Translations under genes and position numbers: made by a program | NCBI GenBank assembly: GCA_036794585.1 | Contig: DAIRGH010000036.1 | Location: 1-26,041, forward strand | Source: WHSW01 sp036794585 | GTDB taxonomy: Bacteria > Actinomycetota > Thermoleophilia > Solirubrobacterales > 70-9 | Direction: 5' to 3' | Length of the DNA: 26,041 bases | Notes under the pieces: generated by a model | The model's input: the letters and a program-made list of their open reading frames with translations, nothing else | Databases searched by the model: none | What the model was told of the DNA's origin: nothing | Shown here: piece after piece, positions 23,557 to 26,041 of the stretch | Position numbering within the stretch: the stretch's first letter is position 1 | Layout: every line of letters starts with the position of its first letter

Positions 23557-24936
23557 TCAGGCGAGCGAGATGTTGTGGTTGGCGCTGATCAGGCCGTCCG
23601 GGTCGTAGCGGCGCTTCACCGCGCGTAGCCGATCGAGCGTCTCGGGGGCGAAGATCGCCTCCAGATCGGTCGGGCGGTCGGCGAAGTTGAAGTAACGGCT
23701 TCCCGTCGACCACGGCTCGAGCGCGTTGCAGACGGCGTCGAGCCGTTCGTTGATCGCCACGCCCATCTCCGGGCTCATCGGCAGGCCGATGCCGGCAAAG
23801 ACGTATTCGGCGTCGAGGTGCGACAGCGCCCCGCCGCCCTCCGCCGGTCTGCCCACCGCGCCCCCGCACTGGCGAAGCTCGGCGGAGAGCAGTGGCGAGC
23901 CCGAATCCGGACCCGCGGTCTCGACGAACGCGTCGATCGCCTCCTGCGGCGCCTCGCGAAGCGACGCCGTGTAGACGAGGCCGGGCACCGGATCCTCGGG
24001 CTCCATGTGCACCGCGGGGAGCCCGGACGGAGGCATCGTCTGAAAGGTGTCCATTACCGGGTCGCCGAGCTCGCGCATCGGCTGGATCAGCTCGGCGCCC
24101 TCCGCTTCCGGTCCCGCGTAGCACGCGCCGATCGTGATCAGAGGCCTGTCCCGCAATGGCTCCGGGATGATCGGGAGCGGCGGCAGGTGGAGGAAGCGGA
24201 CGATCGAGGTGACCTCGTCGGGCAGGTCCGCGGCCCATTCGAAGTAGCGATTGATGGTCTCGGCCGAACGCTCGTCGGCCGGGTAGACGGCGCTGCCGGC
24301 GAACACCTCGGGCAGCTCGACCAGGTCGAACTCGATCGCCGTCACGACGCCGAAGCTTCCACCGCCGCCGCGCACGGCCCAGAACAGGTCGGGCTCGTTG
24401 CCTGCATCCACCCGGCGCTGCTCGCCGTCGGCAGTCACCAGCTCGACCGCGCGCACGCTGTTGCAGGCCAGCCCGTAGCGGCGCGCGATCCAGCCGAAGC
24501 CGCCCCCTGTCGTATAGCCGACGACGCCGATGTCGGGCGCCGAGCCCGAGCGGTTGGCGAGACCATGCTCTCCGGCCGCCGGATTGGCCTCCATCCACAG
24601 CACGCCCGCCTCGTAGCGGCCGACGCCGGTGTCGGCGTCGATCTCGATGGCCTTCATGCGCTCGGTCTTGACCAGGATCGAGCCGTCGATGGGGCCGCGC
24701 GCGCCTGCGCCGTGGCCGGTGCCCTGCGCCGCGACGCCGAGTCCGTTCGCGCGCGCGAACTCGACCACGGCGGCAACGTCGTCAGCGCTCTCGGGGTACG
24801 CGACGGCCGCGGGGTTCTGGTCGGCCACGAGGTTCCACGCGCTGCGCGCCTGGTCCCAGGTCTCCTCACCGGGCGTCACGACGGTCCCGGCGAAGTCGCC
24901 GTTCAGTGCCTTCTTGTCGACCAACTGCTGCTCCAT
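23557..24936 (-). CDS. BBE-type FAD-binding oxidoreductase
   Basis: This 459-residue flavoenzyme is of the berberine-bridge / PCMH FAD-binding type. The FAD domain (about 40-215) contains QGTGHGAG with His75, the residue that usually bonds FAD, then GVVGYTTGGGFGWIARRYGL and FWAVRGGGGSFGVVT. The C-terminal BBE segment ends YDPDGLISANHNI. The position of the second covalent link (Cys in bicovalent members) is occupied by the SAPDIG segment, so a single His link is expected. No signal peptide was seen, so it is probably cytosolic. ATG 24936 follows a strong Shine-Dalgarno. It oxidises a sugar, alcohol or secondary metabolite; which one is unknown. Confidence 0.92.
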   Translation of the reverse strand: MEQQLVDKKALNGDFAGTVVTPGEETWDQARSAWNLVADQNPAAVAYPESADDVAAVVEFARANGLGVAAQGTGHGAGARGPIDGSILVKTERMKAIEIDADTGVGRYEAGVLWMEANPAAGEHGLANRSGSAPDIGVVGYTTGGGFGWIARRYGLACNSVRAVELVTADGEQRRVDAGNEPDLFWAVRGGGGSFGVVTAIEFDLVELPEVFAGSAVYPADERSAETINRYFEWAADLPDEVTSIVRFLHLPPLPIIPEPLRDRPLITIGACYAGPEAEGAELIQPMRELGDPVMDTFQTMPPSGLPAVHMEPEDPVPGLVYTASLREAPQEAIDAFVETAGPDSGSPLLSAELRQCGGAVGRPAEGGGALSHLDAEYVFAGIGLPMSPEMGVAINERLDAVCNALEPWSTGSRYFNFADRPTDLEAIFAPETLDRLRAVKRRYDPDGLISANHNISLA

Positions 24937-24940
24937 GCGG

Positions 24941-24950
24941 TCCTCCTCTC
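24941..24950 (-). promoter_or_regulatory. Strong Shine-Dalgarno (GAGAGGAGGA) of the FAD oxidoreductase
   Basis: On the minus strand GAGAGGAGGA lies 4 bp before ATG 24936 and contains the full GGAGG core. It is the clearest ribosome site in the window and settles the start of this gene. Confidence 0.85.
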
Positions 24951-24978
24951 TTTGGGCTCGAGCACTGGATGATGCAGA

Positions 24979-26041
24979 ATGAGCCACCTGGCCTCCAATC
25001 CGCCCGCCCCCGAAAGCGCACCGCCGCCGAAGGCGGACGGATCGGGATGGCGTGTCGATCCCGCGCCCGACGGGCGCGGCGCCACGGGCGGGTCGAAGCC
25101 GCCGATGATCCCGCGCAGCCGGATGTTCATCGTGGCTCTGCTCGGACTTCTGGCGGTGAACCTGGTGATCTCGTTCGTCACCCGCGACGCGGTGGAGCGC
25201 GAACGGGTGCCCTACCAGCCCTTCTTCGTCGACCAGGTCGAGGCCGGCAACGTCCAGGAGATCAGCTCGCAGGAGGAGTCGATCGAGGGCGAGCTGGAGA
25301 ACGAGGCGACCTACGACCCGCCCGGGGACGGCGAGCCCGTCGCAGTGACGCACTTCGAGACCGAGGTCCCCGCGTTCATCGATCCCGCCGAGCTCACCAG
25401 CCTGCTCGCCGACCAGGAGGTGGTCATCAACGCCGAGGCGCCGGACACAGGCCGCTCGCTGTGGAGCACGCTTCTGCTCGGCTTCCTCCCGACGATCCTG
25501 CTGGTGGGCTTCTTCGTCTGGCTCTACCGCCGCCAGACGGGAGGCGGAGGGGGCGGCGTGCTCGGCGGCTTCGGCCGCACCACGGCGCGGCGTGTGACCC
25601 GCGGCGAGCACGATCGGGTCACGTTCGACGACGTCGCCGGGATCGACGATGCCGAGGACGAGCTCGTCGAGGTCGTCGACTTCCTGAAGAGCCCGCAGCG
25701 CTACACCAAGCTCGGCGCCCGGGTCCCGCGCGGCGTGCTGCTGTTCGGGCTCCCGGGAACCGGCAAGACGTTGCTGGCCAGGGCGGTCGCCGGCGAAGCC
25801 GACGCCGCCTTCTTCTCCCTGTCGGCGTCGGAGTTCGTCGAGGCGATCGTGGGCGTCGGCGCCTCGCGAGTGCGCGACCTCTTCAAGCAGGCCAAGGAGG
25901 CGGCCCCCGCGATCGTCTTCATCGACGAGCTCGACGCGATCGGGCGCTCGCGCTCGGGAAACGTGGGCGGGATCAGCGGCGGCCACGACGAGCGCGAGCA
26001 GACGCTCAACCAGATCCTCACCGAGATGGACGGCTTCGAGG
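24979..26041 (+). CDS. ftsH: FtsH-type membrane AAA+ zinc metalloprotease, 3' end missing
   Basis: This is the first 354 codons of an FtsH protease, a membrane-anchored hexamer that degrades damaged membrane and short-lived regulatory proteins. ATG 24979 opens a Pro-rich cytosolic leader that includes GSGWRVDPAPDGRG. The first membrane helix follows (MFIVALLGLLAVNLVISFV), then an acidic extracytoplasmic domain (about 70-160), the second helix (LLLGFLPTILLVGFFVWLY) and a Gly-rich linker. The AAA domain has Walker A GLPGTGKT, where most FtsH have GPPGTGKT, the pore segment FVEAIVGVGASR with Ile where E. coli has Phe, and Walker B FIDELDAIG. The zinc-protease domain lies beyond the right edge. 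It is divergent from the FAD oxidoreductase with a 42-bp gap. Confidence 0.93.
   Translation, partial: MSHLASNPPAPESAPPPKADGSGWRVDPAPDGRGATGGSKPPMIPRSRMFIVALLGLLAVNLVISFVTRDAVERERVPYQPFFVDQVEAGNVQEISSQEESIEGELENEATYDPPGDGEPVAVTHFETEVPAFIDPAELTSLLADQEVVINAEAPDTGRSLWSTLLLGFLPTILLVGFFVWLYRRQTGGGGGGVLGGFGRTTARRVTRGEHDRVTFDDVAGIDDAEDELVEVVDFLKSPQRYTKLGARVPRGVLLFGLPGTGKTLLARAVAGEADAAFFSLSASEFVEAIVGVGASRVRDLFKQAKEAAPAIVFIDELDAIGRSRSGNVGGISGGHDEREQTLNQILTEMDGFE

Overview
The window is very GC-rich, has dense and often overlapping genes, uses GTG/TTG starts, and carries TANNNT-type -10 boxes. Together with the GGxGxD plus cysteine tail on a secreted protease and an FtsH starting with a GSGWRVDPAPDGRG-type leader, this suggests an actinobacterium of the Thermoleophilia/Solirubrobacterales kind. 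That assignment is an inference from style, not a database match. No mobile element, CRISPR array or rRNA was seen, and no stretch longer than about 300 bases lacks a gene. The longest gap, 9007-9190, contains a tRNA.

Layout. 1-732 is the 3' part of an L,D-transpeptidase gene cut by the left edge. Its first 55 bases repeat exactly at 481-535 and look like an assembly edge artefact. 826-4953 encodes a large secreted M6 (immune-inhibitor-A type) metalloprotease with PKD and RTX-like tail domains. It converges on a minus-strand pair: an NTF2-like protein translationally coupled to a WS/DGAT acyltransferase (6806-4955). Divergent from that pair, 11 bp apart, runs a plus-strand pair: an MBL-fold hydrolase and a winged-helix protein (6818-9006). 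tRNA-Arg(ACG) follows at 9034-9107, then a VOC protein with no canonical start codon. A minus-strand alpha/beta hydrolase comes next, and its N-terminus also seems to extend to a non-canonical start.

The centrepiece is 11035-20526: two adjacent minus-strand genes encoding paralogous giants of 1581 and 1568 residues. Both have the same order: Ser/Thr kinase, class III nucleotide cyclase-like domain, STAND-type P-loop NTPase, one membrane helix, then a WD40 propeller array with a cysteine-containing C-terminal cap. The first 837 codons align without net length change and are about 85% identical by eye in the kinase part, while the WD40 halves have diverged strongly. Each gene has the same -10-like box and ribosome binding site at identical spacing. 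This looks like a duplicated transmembrane signalling or conflict-type system with a conserved cytosolic output and a diversified sensor. The function is inferred, not shown.

The right part holds a DUF1697/VOC pair (minus), a methyltransferase (plus) whose stop codon overlaps that of a convergent zinc-ribbon methyltransferase (minus), a BBE-type FAD oxidoreductase upstream of and probably cotranscribed with the latter, and divergently the 5' part of an ftsH gene that runs off the right edge.
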